A stretch of 64,000 nucleotides of DNA. It comes from Scatophagus argus (taxonomy: Eukaryota > Chordata > Actinopteri > Scatophagidae). The stretch spans positions 18,468,330-18,532,329 of the forward strand of contig NC_058497.1 of assembly GCF_020382885.2 (NCBI RefSeq), in the 5' to 3' direction. Shown here one piece after another: positions 51,901 to 64,000 of the stretch. Position 1 is the stretch's first letter; each line of letters begins with the position of its first letter. The translations under genes and the position numbers were made by a program. The notes under the pieces are model-generated. The model saw only the letters and a program-made list of their open reading frames with translations. It was not told where the DNA came from and did not search any database.

Positions 51901-54900
51901 ATAAAGGCAACTGAAGCGGGACTCAAGCAGTGAATCATGTCAAAAGTAAGTGCCTGAATATGCAAGCAGCATTTCACAAACACAAACAAACTGTAGTGCT
52001 CTACCTGTATTGTAACTGACCCCTAGCACAAAAGTGACAACTACTCGACTGACTGCAATACAAGGTCATGGCATGGTGGAGAATACTGGAGGAATAATTT
52101 GTAACATAAAGTTTTGAATTGTTGTAAGATCCTTCTTCATACTATTGTAAAACGCTGTGCATTGTTTTGGTGTCTGATAGTGATAAGCCTTCAAACCCAC
52201 AGAGCTTTTACTCAGACCGGCCCTTCTGGATCTTATTTCTCAGACAATACGCCCCCACCAACGCAGCTCATTGCATTGTTGAATACAAGACTGTTTTCAG
52301 TCTAAACATGTGGTAAACAGCCTTGCTCCCTGCAGCCGATAACTTCACTTGCACCTTGTCGACCATCTCATGAATTTGGCAGTCTTCTTATTCTTGGCAA
52401 GTGTTGGAAGTGTTGGGTTTTGCAGTGAGCTGTTGTATTAGCCTGCAGATTAGCTGTTTCATTAAACAATAAGTTAAATTGAAAAAAGATGGAAAATAGC
52501 TTATAGAGCTTTAAAGTGAATATTAATTAGAAAAAAAATCCAGTCAGTTACAAATTTAAAATTAATTATAAACAACTGACGCAGTCCACTACTTTCTGAA
52601 ATGATAGTTGAATTCTGTTGTGCATGAAGAAAAACAAACCTATTTACAAAAACTCTTCAGTGAATATAAGTTGAGTATATGGACCACTATTTTTCAATGA
52701 TTACGTTGTGCTGCAGGACTCTTTACAACCAGTTACCACATCAGTAAGTGTAGCTGAGGTATGAGCTAATCAGTCACAGTAAATGGACAGTCAAAGAAGT
52801 TTTCTTGTGCCAAGTGGCCATTGGGGAGACAACATATGGTCAGGGAGAGTTGAGGTTAGTTCAACAAAGTCAATGGTGACTTGGCAACCAATCAAGGTGA
52901 CGCAAGAGGGACGCTGATGGCAATACAGGAGTAATTAAATGTCATTGGCAAGTGTCGGGGAGTGGTGTATTTGAAGGACTGCTTTTAGCTTGAGTCACTG
53001 ATGGCAGACTGTCTTCTCTCAGGTCCTGTGCTGGGACTTGGTGTTTTTTTAAGCATTTGCTCAACTGGCTCTTGGGCAGATGGTGTCCATCTGTATTTCC
53101 CTTCTTGTGAGCCTCCTCCTTGATGTTTCACATGGATTTCAAGCTCCCTTGTGAACCGTGGCTCGGCACACTTGTTCTTGTCACTGCGTTTCTTCTGAAG
53201 GTGCTCTTTATCAAACGCAGAGATATATAGAAGCAGACAGTATTTTATGAAGGTGTCGAAACTGCCAGTCATACACAAGGCCTCCCAGTAGCACCAAAGC
53301 AGTTTCTTGAAACCCTCCTCCTGTGTCTGGGGTCCAGCTTCAGATTATGGTTCAGAGAGATTGGGCTGTCTTCATTTTTCTTCTAGATGTTGAAAAGCTT
53401 GGACATTATGTGAGGCTGATTTCCATGAGATGGTTGAGGATATGTTTTGACAGCTGTGAATTTGTCTAACATCTGTAGTGTTTTCAAAAGTTTTAACGAT
53501 ACGGGTGAGGGATGTGTTTGCCTTTCTTAAAGCAGCTGCCTCAGTGTAATTTAGTGATGTTTTGTGTTTTGACTGCTTTTCTTGTCAGTATTTGTTAAAA
53601 ATCAGGGTACAAACCTCATAAAATAACAGAACATCACTTTTGTAAAAGAGTGAAGTGGAGTTTGACCCTCAGCGTCTATAAGAACCTGATGATATTTCAG
53701 TGTTTGCAGTCTGGTGATGGGTACTAAATGATGCAGTCCCACAGGGTAGCAGAGACTGGGTCATTCATTTTTAAAAGCTGTCAATCCTGCCAGGAAAGAA
53801 GTAGTTTTTGAAGAATGTTGCTGGTTTTAGCATTATATATTTTAACCAAAATATGTCGCACAACTCTTCTCCAGTACACCATGGTGGACGGATCCCCTGA
53901 TGAAGGCAAGACAGACAAAAAAAGTTGTGAAAACGTGCTACTTGTTTTAATTCTGTGTGCGTCCTCAAAGTCAGAATTTTTTAAAATATATATAATGAAG
54001 AGCAAATGAGAAGCCAGTTTTATAGAAAAATAAATAAATAAATCAGTCACTGTCTTCTAGTACATCAGGAGCACAAAGAGAACAGGTACAGACGTGGAGC
54101 AGAAGTTGTAAACTACCTCTGAGGTCACTGTACGCTGCTGACTACAATATACTACAATCTGTGCTATGTGCTGGTGTTACCATGTGTTGCTATAGTGATA
54201 AGGCCAGTAGTACTTATTGTCAGCAGTGAAGGAAGTATTCAGATCCTTTACTTATCCTTTACTTGTAAAATAAGTAATTCTACAGTGTAAAAATACTGCC
54301 ACTACAAGTAAAATCCTGAATTAAAAATGCTGCTTAAGTGAAAGTATCAGCAGCAAAATGCCTCAGAAGTATCAACTCATCGTTATCATCATCATCATCG
54401 AATCATTTTTCTGTTGCAGTTGTTCAAGGTGGAGCTTATTTAAACTATTTTATATAATGTTGTATAATTACATCTATGGAAATAGTCATGTTTTATAATC
54501 CAATGCCACTTAAAATATTAATTTGAGATGTACAAGTAACTATAGCTGTCATATTAATGTATTGGACTCAAAAGTACTGAAATGTTGTGGAAAAAAAACT
54601 CAAGCAAATACCACTAACTGCATTTCATAAAACCCTAATTCAACGTCCTGTTTTCTCAGAGCATCAGGACACTGCACTAGCTCAGTTGTTATCATCATTA
54701 ATCTTTATTTTCAGCAGCATTGTGTCATTTCTTTTCTCATCTGTCCAGTTTTTTGTCAGCTATGAATGTATGTTTTTAACAGATTTTGCTTGACTTAACC
54801 AGCCCGCCAACACATTCTGAAATGATTTGGTCCAACCAGTTCATTTTCCAGCAGACAAACAGTACAACTTCATCTCTCTTATTCATTTTTTTCACTGCTG

Positions 54901-57900
54901 CACTTTCTCGATCACAATCATAAGAGAAAAGCTTAGTAATGAGCTCAGGAATGGGCAAGTGCTCAGGCTATGGATGGCAGACTTTCAGTACTGGGCATGT
55001 GCCAGCTCTTTCTGGTGATGCCCCCCTCCCTCGCCTCACCTCTTCTCTCCTCCATCAGCTTGTCCCAGCAGACTTTCCTTGCAAACAAAAGCCTGCAGCA
55101 TTCTGGGAAAGCCAGTTTTTCAAATCGTGTCGTTCTGGTTGGATGGGCTGCTCTGCCAATCACTAAACCGTCATCCCTCTGAAAGCGTGCACGGCTGTTC
55201 ATAGTAATAGAAGTGAAATATGATATTGTGTTGATGTTACACTTACCGTAGGTCCAGTTATGTGATCTTTACAGTGAAATGTATCCGTCTTATTATGCAG
55301 ACCTGCCATTGATCAGGCACTCGACCGATAAATGAACTTAATGATTAAAAAAAGGGGTTCCAGTGATTTAAAGTAAGAGAAAGAAAAAAACAATAGTCAG
55401 CGGTTCACTATAATGTGATGCAGGTTTTAAAAGTTACTGAGGTCATGATTCAGGCTGTGAAGTTTTCTTTTAAAGTTTTGTACATTGAAGTTTTGCATGG
55501 CTGAGACTCACATTGAAAATTTCACTTGACAGTTAAACATTTGGTTGGTATCATCCACACTTTAAGCATGCTGTAATTTAACTTATTCCACATGATACAA
55601 TTTAACATTTCACATCATTATTCCGATTTTAAGATCTGCAAAATATTGGAAATAAAACATATGAATAACAAATCTCCACATCATATCCCTGCTCCAGAGG
55701 ATGGATTTTTACTTAGCAAGTGAAAAAAACTTTGATTTTTCCTGTAATGTTGTCTTGCTTCCCTTCAGAAATGCTCTCATTAAGTCGGTTAAGTTAACAC
55801 ATTATGAACACGTATTTCTGTGTGAATGCTTTCAGTGCATTTTACTTACAGGAAAATAAATGTGTCCAAGGTATTTGTTGATATTTCAGACTCAATTTAT
55901 GCCTTCCCTGTCATAACATGTAAAACTATCAGACAGTAATGTTAGCCAGGAAGTGGTTGAATACTAACTGTTAGCTAATACTATTAGCTGTTGTCTAATG
56001 TTGGTTAAAATATTATCAGATATGTCAGTATCTGTTGTCTTTTCATTTGCTGATTAGTCAGAAAGTGGTGAAACGATTTGTCAATTTGTCAGACTCACTA
56101 AGTTGCAGCATTTGGGATTCCCACCCAGAGTGTGATATTCGAGGAAAGTAGCTGTGAAAGTGGCTGTGAATGAATGGTCTATAGGCAGGACTGGAAAATA
56201 CCCTTTGGTGTGCAGAATGTAATGTAAAATCTTTGAAACAAAGTCGTGGGAAGTAAATGGAATTATGCGTGTAAGTTAATAGTTATTATGTGTAGATGTA
56301 AGCAGAGTTTGTGTCAGACTTTCTCATTGTCCGTCACAAAACACAGTCATTGTGCCTTAAAGGACAAATATGAGCAATGCAATTCTACAGAATGAAATAG
56401 TTAAAATATGAGCTATGAATATACATATCTGTGTATATGAATTTCCTGATCCTGCAAGCACTCACTTCACTGGGAGGAAATCCTGCAGCATGCGCCCTTT
56501 TTCTGCACCAGGTGCTCCAAGGCCTTCAGACTGTAGCCGGCTGCTAGCAGGACACTGAAGATGCATTGAGTACAGTGTCGAGGTCAGGTATAAGACCCAC
56601 ATGCTGCGAGAATAATCTTTGTTTGATAGATTATGTAACCGGTGCGATGTACAGCTCGTCATCTGGTTATTGACAGGGTTACTGATATCGTATTGATATT
56701 ACTGATATTTTTTTCGTTTTTTGTTTTGTCTGGTTTTTGGTTTGAACGTACACATTATGGTACATGTTGCTTGTCGCAGGGTGGTAAATGTAACTAGAAC
56801 CCCAAAATTGCAGAAGCATACATCACAAATAACCAGGTGAATGTCCAAATATGGCCAAAACCGGGATACCACAGCACGTGTTCTCACCGTCTAAATCTCT
56901 CTACTGTTTTCTGATGCAGGAAGAGTTTATATTCAAGTTCTGACCATATTGAATTATACAGACCCAGATTAACACACTGATATGTATAGATGCACACACG
57001 TATGTCTCCAACGCCACACACACACATACACTCACTCAGGCCTTTCTCTGATGTGACCTTCAGCACATGCAGGCTGGCATTCAATTACCGCCCCGTCAGT
57101 GGCCCATCCAGCCCAGTGGCTGCACGTCCTTGAGATTCTCTCTCCAGCCTCCGTCCAGTCTATATTCCATTACATCCTCCACATCGGGCACTCTGTCCAG
57201 CACAAAGCAGCACTCATATCCTGTGAGGCACACACACACAGTTTGATGTATCCTTTACAAAATCTCTAACTGCAGTGAGCAATGGTTATCCTCGCTCATT
57301 CGCTGAATCAAATCCAAGCATGAGGTAGATATTAGATTTTAGTGTTACTGGGTGAAATATTGTGCTGGTGTTGCCCAACACGAGAAAATCCAAGCTCTGC
57401 TCCGCAAAAATTGTGTCTTATTGATTGAACTCCCTCAGTTTTCTTATTTTTCCACAATATTGTTCAGTGTGTTATTGGACGTCGTTAGAGTCCAAACATT
57501 TCACCGGCTCTGCTCGGCCTGATTGTTGCCCCAAAATTGCCCTTAGAGTCTATTTACTGTAGAAATCTGTGATAATTGCTGAAAGTACAGTGCAGTGTGT
57601 TTTTCAGCCACGGTCGCCTAAAAAAAATGCTCTGAGTTGAAATCTGTGGATTTAACCCTGCTTGCCCCACTGTTGTGCATTGATGATTCGAGTGCTGGTC
57701 TGCACAGCTGTTTATTGACCTCCTACAGATGTCCCTTAGTTTTGTTACATCCCATTATATGTATCAGTGAACAGTTTTCTTTGACTGCTTCACTCAGTTT
57801 TTAATATTTGTTAACCTTTGTGCTTTGCTGATATTTTTTAAAAATGTATCTCTTAAAAAGCTTCGTAAAACACCTCTTGGAAAAAGAATTAAATATATGA

Positions 57901-60900
57901 AGATAGTTAATGATTATTGACTGAGCTGTTAAATAAAAGCAAAGTTCACACTAGAGCTTCTGTATTGACAGAAAAATAATTGCCAACTACTTTTATAACC
58001 CGGGTGGAACGTGGGTGGAGCTGAGGCAAGCCAAATGAAGCCACTGATTCCTGAAAACACATCCACCTAACTTGGAGCAGTGACACATATAAAGATGGAC
58101 GATGTGGCTCCACTTCCTTCCTTTGTACAAAGGTGAAGCCAAAATATTCCTGATATGAGCACTGGCATCATGTGCTTCCTACCCATACACCCACCTGAAC
58201 CAATCGTTAGCAGCAGTTGTCAGTCATCTCGCTCCCTTTTTATAGCATGAAACTGAACAAATATCAGCTTTATAAGAACTACCTAAAATCACAGCAACCA
58301 TCTTTGGGAAAAATTTATTTGATGTGTATTTATACAGTGGCTTGGAGCTATGAAGCTAGGTGAAGCTAAAAAGCTAGGCTAATAACAGAGAGAAGGCACC
58401 TTGTGTGTATGTCTGTGTGTTTGAATTCAGTTTAGCCTCTACCTTAAACTAAACTAAACTTGGTCGTCAGCCGTGAGACTCCTGTGTCTTTTCTTTTTCC
58501 CATATCCTCTCTGTATGTTCATAGAGCAAAGTACATTCCCCCTCCATTCAGCAGTCGAGTGAGAGAGAATTACAGTGGCCTACATTACAGTGGATTTTGG
58601 CAGTTCCACCCTCACTGCTGCTGACGTTGAGAAGCAAGAGTGAAGATAAATCCGCTTTTTAATTCCAAAAGTTTGAAAAATAAACTCTGCACTCTTCTTC
58701 CCGTCGGTAAACGGCTCCAGATCAGAGCCGCGGCAGAATCTGGTGACTCCGGGTGTTTATTTCTCCCGAGGCTTTGGGCTCTTCCTTCAGCTCTCCTCGG
58801 CTTTCTCCGGCTCTTTCTGGCCCGTTGCAGCTGCGTACCGGCTGGTGTCTGTCCCACACCACAAACACAACCGAAAGGTCAAGTTCAGTGACTCAGATTA
58901 GCTGAAGTGAAGCCTAGCGAACTTGTGACTGAGCTGTCACTCAAAGCAGCCACACCTTTCGTTGGAGGTTTCCGCATGCTAATTTGCTGAACAACAGACA
59001 CAAAGATGGTCTGGTATCTGGTTGATAAGCAGTATAGATTTAGAAAGAAATGAGCCGGTGTCAGTCATATGCATTCAGTATCAACTATTATTAAAACTGC
59101 GTGACACAATCCACTTTGTATGTTTTGTTGACTTTCAAAAGGCATTTGACAGGATGATTAGAAATTTCCTTGCCTTGGAACTCATGGAAGTGGTTTTATG
59201 TATTTACTGATGGGTTTGATACGCATTTTGTATATCTATGGAAATAATGTGTGTTTTAATGGTGTTTCTATTAAGCTTTGTGTAGAAGCCAAAGATGTTT
59301 AGTTGTACATCTGATCTGGTGTTTGCTTTTTTGTGAACTATCTGATCATTTTTACCACAAAAATGTATTCGTGTAGGATTTGTAGAGGTTGAATCTTGTG
59401 ATTTATGGACTTCTGACACCTCTGACAACATCCACAAGTAAATTTTGGACTTTTTGCTACCTTACCATCATCTTCAGGAAAATGTAACAGGCGTTTTTCA
59501 CTATTTTACTGACCAAACGATTAATCAGGAAAATAGCCTTCAGATTAATCAGTAATGAAAAACTAATTCACAACTGTTGTACTGTGTGTTTAACCTTTGC
59601 CAGACAATGATAAATTATCCCTGCTGTAGTTTGCTTTTGTGCATGAAGTGCCTTGCTGTACAGATGATTTATCTGGCAGTTGACTGAATTGTCACCCTTC
59701 AGAAACTCATGACTGTAGCAGTAAATCCGCTCTTTGCCGAGGATAGATACATAAAGCATATTGGTCTGCCGGATTTATTAGCTGTCTGCTGTCTCTTTAT
59801 GCAGATCTTACTCAACAGATTTCTACCTTTTCAGGCCTTATTCTGCAACTTCAATTCAGTTCAGATAACATTTACAGTACCAAGGCAATCAGCTCTTAAC
59901 TGTACTGTTTATTTGGAAGATCTTAAGCATGGACCCTTGTATAACATTTATGTCTTGTTGAGATCATAAATATTTTCCCCTGACTAAGCCCCCATAAACC
60001 CTGCTGGGCCACCATGTCTCCATTAAGGAAATGAAAAAGGCACAAGTGGTGACCAACCCTGCGCTGATAGTCCCCTCATGAGGATCCCATAAAAGAATCA
60101 GAGATATTAGCCCTACAGTATATTAACTCAAGCCTTTAACGTCTTTTCTCTGTCCAAGATATGCTCCCGTTGCCACCAAGATCCAAAAATAATTCCACCC
60201 AGAAACCCAATCCTCTAAACTTCTGCAACCTGAACTGTCTGCAGAGAAAACAATGGATTTCAGCAGCATGCAGTCGTGCCACAAGGTTTGAGCCTGTGCT
60301 TCATGTCAAGTGACTCTACTTACTCAAACCAAACAATGTATCCAGTGTGTTTCATTATGGATGCGAGCCTGCTCTCTGTTCTCTCCTGAAAGTCATAGAG
60401 TGCAAGTGCAGGGCCCATAAACAAAGACAGGAGACACTCCACTTTTTCTTCCATAATTTGTTATCCAACAATCCTGATCTGAAAGCCTACAACATGTAGT
60501 AATAACAGTCATAATAAAGATACATACAGAATATTTTACAGTCAAAAAATCAACTTGTCTAATAGTGACACTTTCTGAATTACCTCAAACTTAGATTGAC
60601 ATTTCTGTACTGCAGAACAACACAAATGCTACAAAAATACTGATAGATCTTCAATAATCTACTATCAGCTGATGCGTTGACATATAGTGAGGTCTAGATG
60701 TGCTGGTAGACAGATTTTATTACATTTGGACGGAGCCAGGCTAGCCGTTTCCCTCTGTTGCCAGTTTTTATGCTAAGCTAAGCTAACTGGCTGCTTTAGC
60801 CTTTTATTTCACAGACGGACACAAGATTGGTATCAGTTTTCTCATCTAATTGTTGACAGGAAGCATTTCCCAAAATGTTCCCAAATTGAACCATTATTTT

Positions 60901-62959
60901 GAGGCACCCACGCTGGGATTCATTATCTGATTTCAAATTGACTGGACGTTCCTAAAGAGCATTTAACAAGAAACCTTGGAGCATATGCCTCAGCAGACGC
61001 CCTGCATGGGCCGTTGAAAGGGGTTATTATAATCTGTTTTAAAGGTGTTATAAATGAGGCTGCAATGGAGCGTGCTCAGGTGTGAATTTCAGGCTTTTTG
61101 CAAGCCTGAAAGGATTAGTTTAGCAGATTTCTGATTTTGCTGTGCTCATAACTGCATGGGACAGGTTTCCTCTGAACGTATTAAAAAGGTCATGGCTTGT
61201 ACAGATTGCAGGGCAGAGCGTCATGCCTGCAGAAGCTCTCTGCAACAATCTTCTCTCCTCTCCCTCAGTCTCATCAGTCTTTATGCATTTCGACAAGCAA
61301 CATTGTGCTTGATCAAACACCAACTCCCCCTCTGTTTCATCTTAATGAAAAATGAATTATTACCGGCATGATTTAGATCTTTTTCTTTGATGTAAAGCCT
61401 CTGCGGCATGTAGCTGTCAGTCAGCTGCACTAAGATGTTTGACTCACAACATTTGCGGAGTGTTTATTGGGTATTAATCCTGAGTTAGGTCAGTATTCAG
61501 ACTTGTGCAGCTTTGTGTATTCACATGCTGGTCATGTGCGGTTCACTGAGACATGCACATGTGTTTCATTTGTGTTGTTCAGCAGAGCTCAGAGTAGCAC
61601 AGCATTGCTGGTTTTCCCCTCTTAACAAAGAGGCACATTAGCACAAGCAGATTCCAGCACCGAGGCCCATAACTGGCAGACCACATCTCTCCTTTTTAAA
61701 AAGTGTAATTTGATTAAATCTGCTCTGTTTCAGTCCAGAATCTGTGCTGGCTGAAACGAATAAAGTGGATTAACTCTGTCACAGGATGATGCAGATTAAA
61801 CTGGTAAACACAATCACTAAGTGATGCATATGGCCTTTAGGGACAAGTTTTATTTTTCAGGCAGAACTGGGTGAAAATATTGAGGTTTTAACTCCAGCGT
61901 GTGCAGGTGAAAAGGCACAGGGATGGTGGTGGAAGGTGGAGAAGAGAAACATCATAACAGATAATAACCAGTGCAGCTTGAGCCCATAATACCCGCAAGT
62001 CCCACCGTATTTGTTCTTCTTGTAAAATTAGTTAATGCAAATGATACTGCTAATGAAAGCATTAAGTTATTCAGCTGGTGTTTCTCTGGAGTGATACGTC
62101 AGCATGTCTCTTGATCCCTGAAGCGATTTTCCCCCTGGGCGAGGGCGGGTAGTCATGCTTGCTCTGACAGTGGAGATACAGCCAGTTCAATGAAAGCGGG
62201 GGTGGCAGCTGGAGAAAATCCATTCCCAGAATGAGCGTTCTGCAGAGGCAGGTATGCCGACCTTTCAGTCATCTGATAGGTCAACGCTCGGCAGCGTGCC
62301 TGGACATTCGTGGCTAGACGCCAGGCCTGGTGGTGCTCATAGTAAAGCTTATCTGAGCAGCAGCCAGCTATGATCAATGGAACCCCTTGGCAGCTCATTA
62401 ATAGTACAGTATGGCACAACCACAAAACACTCACCAACAGATGTAGGTGACAGATGATGATAGGCTGTTTTGTTGCGGGATGAGGAGCGCTGATGAAAGG
62501 GAGATGGTTTACCCGTGTAAAAGGTGACCACTCTGCACAGCCATCTCAATGTAGGCCGTGATTACCTTGAGCAAAATGTAGTTCGCCACCGAATTATTGT
62601 TCCCGAATCAGCCCTGGACAACTTGAACATTTTTCTGCAGGAATTGGATGGAGAAGAATATGCCTGCAGCTTGTTTCCTTGCATGCCGCATTCCTGCCCC
62701 CATTGAGAAAAACGCTCGTCCTTTGTAGTGAAATGCTGCCTCTTCTTCTTCTTTCTCTCAGGTGCCCACGGAGTGAGAGAGGAGCCCCGGTTTGTGACGG
62801 CGCGCGCCGGAGAGAGCGTGATCCTGGGGTGTGACGTGTCCCCTCCCCTGGACGGCCAGCAGCCTCCCTATGTGGTGGAGTGGTTCAAGTTTGGAGTGCC
62901 TATTCCCTTCTTCATCAACTTCCGCTTCTACCCTCCTCATGTGGATCCAGAGTACACTG
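48978..62959 (+). CDS. igsf9b: Immunoglobulin superfamily member 9B, first two coding exons
   Basis: Exon 1 is 48978-49041 and encodes a signal peptide (MIWYVATLIASVFSTRGTAA). Exon 2 is 62762-62959, 198 nt in phase 1-1, and encodes the start of the first Ig domain: GAHGVREEPRFVTARAGESV, a B-strand Cys in ILGCDV, YVVEWFKFGVPIPFF and YPPHVDPEYTG. The human IGSF9B N terminus, from memory, is almost the same, including MIWYVAT. The intron of 13.7 kb has clean GT-AG borders. The donor at 62960 shows that the gene continues beyond the window, so about 66 residues of the mature N terminus are visible. The family protein is a transmembrane adhesion molecule of inhibitory synapses with Ig and fibronectin III domains. 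The choice between igsf9ba and igsf9bb is open. Confidence 0.93.
50555..50690 (+). repeat. GCTAAGCTAAGCTAA-family fragment
   Basis: GACACTTTGGGATGTAAGCTTATTC resembles the family opening seen at 63355 (GACGTTTTGGGATGCAAGCTTG). The copy is short and lacks the GCTAAGCTAA part. Confidence 0.4.
52985..53278 (-). other. Unidentified 97-codon open frame in igsf9b intron 1
   Basis: This minus-strand open frame has a protein-like composition: a hydrophobic start (FDTFIKYCLLLYISAF) followed by a lysine- and glutamate-rich stretch (DKEHLQKKRSDKNK, ELEIHVKHQ). The same frame extends upstream to about 53330 as QEEGFKKLLWCYWEAL. I do not recognise it. It could be a relic of a transposon gene or processed pseudogene, or chance. 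Confidence 0.25.
54225..54570 (+). repeat. GTGGAAGAAGT-family copy in igsf9b intron 1
   Basis: GTGAAGGAAGTATTCAGATCC, ACAGTGTAAAAATACTGCCA, CAAGTAAAATCCTGAATTAA and GCTGCTTAAGTGAAAGTATC follow in the family order. It is one of the fullest copies in the window. Confidence 0.65.
59000..59330 (+). mobile_element. Relic of a non-LTR retrotransposon reverse transcriptase
   Basis: One frame at 59100-59210 reads HFVCFVDFQKAFDRMIRN, which fits the conserved reverse-transcriptase block of LINEs (F-x-D-F-x-K-A-F-D). Just upstream, in other frames, KQYRFRK and MSRCQSYAFSI resemble the preceding QYGFR... block, and a stop separates each. The frame is broken by several stops and shifts, so the copy is dead. 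Boundaries and subfamily are not determined. Confidence 0.6.
60690..60900 (-). repeat. GCTAAGCTAAGCTAA-family copy in igsf9b intron 1
   Basis: GACGGAGCCAGGCTAGCCGT, TTTATGCTAAGCTAAGCTAA and CTGGCTGCTTTAGCC match the copy at 30490-30840 in the same orientation, with a TTTTCTCATCTAATTG 3' part. Confidence 0.65.
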
Positions 62960-64000
62960 GTGAGATGAGATACTGTGAAAAGTCTGTTTCATTTGTAGCA
63001 GATTCAGTTGACTTAATGAGCATTTGGAGGCGTGTCGGCGCGGATCGGGATCAGAGCCTTTGCACTGTAGTTTGCCTGGCGCATTAAATCCACAGGACTT
63101 TGTGTTGTTGACGCTGCAGATTCACAGCGCATGAAAATAAGCAGGGACCATAAAAGATGGAAGGTTGTCGTGATGTCACCACCACAGGGAGACTAAAACA
63201 CATGTAATCCACATACTCTGAGACTACACTCTGCACCAGTTTCATGTGTTCAAGGTTTTGAATTGCATTTTACCACATGTGAAAGATGGCGGCTTGAAGA
63301 TAAAATCTTACTCGAAGCTGCAACGTACAGCTGCACGGATTTAAAGGAGTAGTCTGACGTTTTGGGATGCAAGCTTGTTTGCTTCCTTGCCGAGAGTTAA
63401 ATGAGATTTTCGATGCCACTCTGATGTCGTAGCATTAAGACTGGAACCAGGAGGGAAACACTCTAGCCGCTTATCTCCACCCTGAGACCTCAGTAATTAT
63501 CACATTAGAACTCGTTTGTTTTGTGTTAATTAGTGAGCTTTAGAGGTGGATCTTGTTACATTACACACAATAATAATGATATAATAATGATATAGTACAT
63601 AAATGTGACAAATTTTAGCTTCTGTAAACATTTCTGGGATTATACAGGGTCTTGATTTCCCTATACCGCTGCAGACCCTTATGAACTTCTGGCTGAGAGC
63701 AGAGCCATATTATCGTGTACATACTCCTCCCAGTCCTGTTTTATTGAGAAGATTGACCTGTAATTTCAGTGTGCTCCAGCGTGTTTTCCTTACATCAGCT
63801 GTTTGGGTTTTAGGTATTCTTCTCCTTTCTGTTCTAACATGGCGTTCGGGGCTGTGCAGGGGCATCTGCTGCCTGTGAGTGCATAGAGGGAATTAACTGT
63901 GTCTCAGCAATTTATGACTGCATTGTACGTACATTCCTTCCTACACACTCCAGTGACAATGCAGCACATATAGTATAGAGTCAATACAGTATATTGAAAA
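62960..64000 (+). other. Start of igsf9b intron 2
   Basis: After the donor at 62960, about 1 kb shows no third exon. It includes the GCTAAGCTAA-family copy at 63345-63570. A hydrophobic open frame near 63681-63878 has no family resemblance that I recognise. Confidence 0.6.
63345..63570 (+). repeat. GCTAAGCTAAGCTAA-family copy, forward
   Basis: The order GTTTTGGGATGCAAGCTTG, CTTGCCGAGAGTTAAATGAG, TTAAGACTGGAACCAGGAGG and GAGCTTTAGAGGTGGATCTT matches the family's canonical plus orientation. The GCTAAGCTAA part itself is lost. Confidence 0.6.

Larger units (their letters stand above)
49042..62761 (+). other. First intron of igsf9b
   Basis: This 13.7 kb intron contains repeats at 50555-50690, 54225-54570 and 60690-60900, a LINE relic at 59000-59330 and an unidentified minus-strand open frame at 52985-53278. 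Nothing else in the remaining stretches, for example 49100-50500, 55200-58900 and 61000-62700, was recognised as coding or as RNA. Confidence 0.7.

Noticed and set aside
62728..62761. Apparent ATG start of a protein just before igsf9b exon 2
   Set aside because: This is the polypyrimidine tract and acceptor. A signal-peptide exon at 48978-49041 joins in phase, giving the expected N terminus.

Overview
This window is nuclear DNA of a ray-finned fish, most likely a percomorph teleost. The evidence is short, intact vertebrate exons with GT-AG introns, proteins closest in my memory to teleost and human orthologues, compact spacing, and several dispersed repeats typical of percomorph introns. I found no prokaryotic, plasmid or viral gene. 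All family assignments come from recognising translated exons; no database search was run.

Layout. Six protein-coding genes are present: esam (+, exons 3538-12395, first exon not found), acad8 (-, 17898-14330), thyn1 (+, 19354-20908), vps26b (-, 25322-22672), jam3 (-, 36762-28166) and the first two coding exons of igsf9b (+, from 48978, continuing past the window). The middle four are complete: every exon junction was checked for GT-AG and reading phase, giving proteins of about 419, 221, 333 and 302 residues. esam and acad8 are tail to tail, with poly(A) signals about 34 bp apart. acad8 and thyn1 are head to head across about 1.45 kb carrying NF-Y, CRE and YY1-like sites. thyn1 and vps26b are again tail to tail. 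jam3 and igsf9b diverge across about 12.2 kb of repeat-rich DNA.

Biology. Three genes encode immunoglobulin-superfamily adhesion proteins: esam (endothelial tight junction), jam3 (junctional adhesion molecule C) and igsf9b (neuronal synaptic adhesion). Between them sit three housekeeping genes: a valine-catabolism mitochondrial dehydrogenase, a nuclear EVE-domain protein and a retromer subunit. From memory, ACAD8-THYN1-VPS26B-JAM3-IGSF9B is also an ordered block on human chromosome 11q25, but with NCAPD3 between VPS26B and JAM3. NCAPD3 is not seen here, and esam lies next to the block rather than megabases away.

The non-coding DNA holds two tRNA-derived SINEs (one with near-identical target-site duplications, one nested inside an older repeat), several copies of at least five dispersed repeat families, a LINE reverse-transcriptase relic, microsatellites, and three perfect hairpins. 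I saw no clear undescribed multi-gene system. The most useful observations concern shared gene architecture, promoter motifs, upstream ORFs and the repeats.
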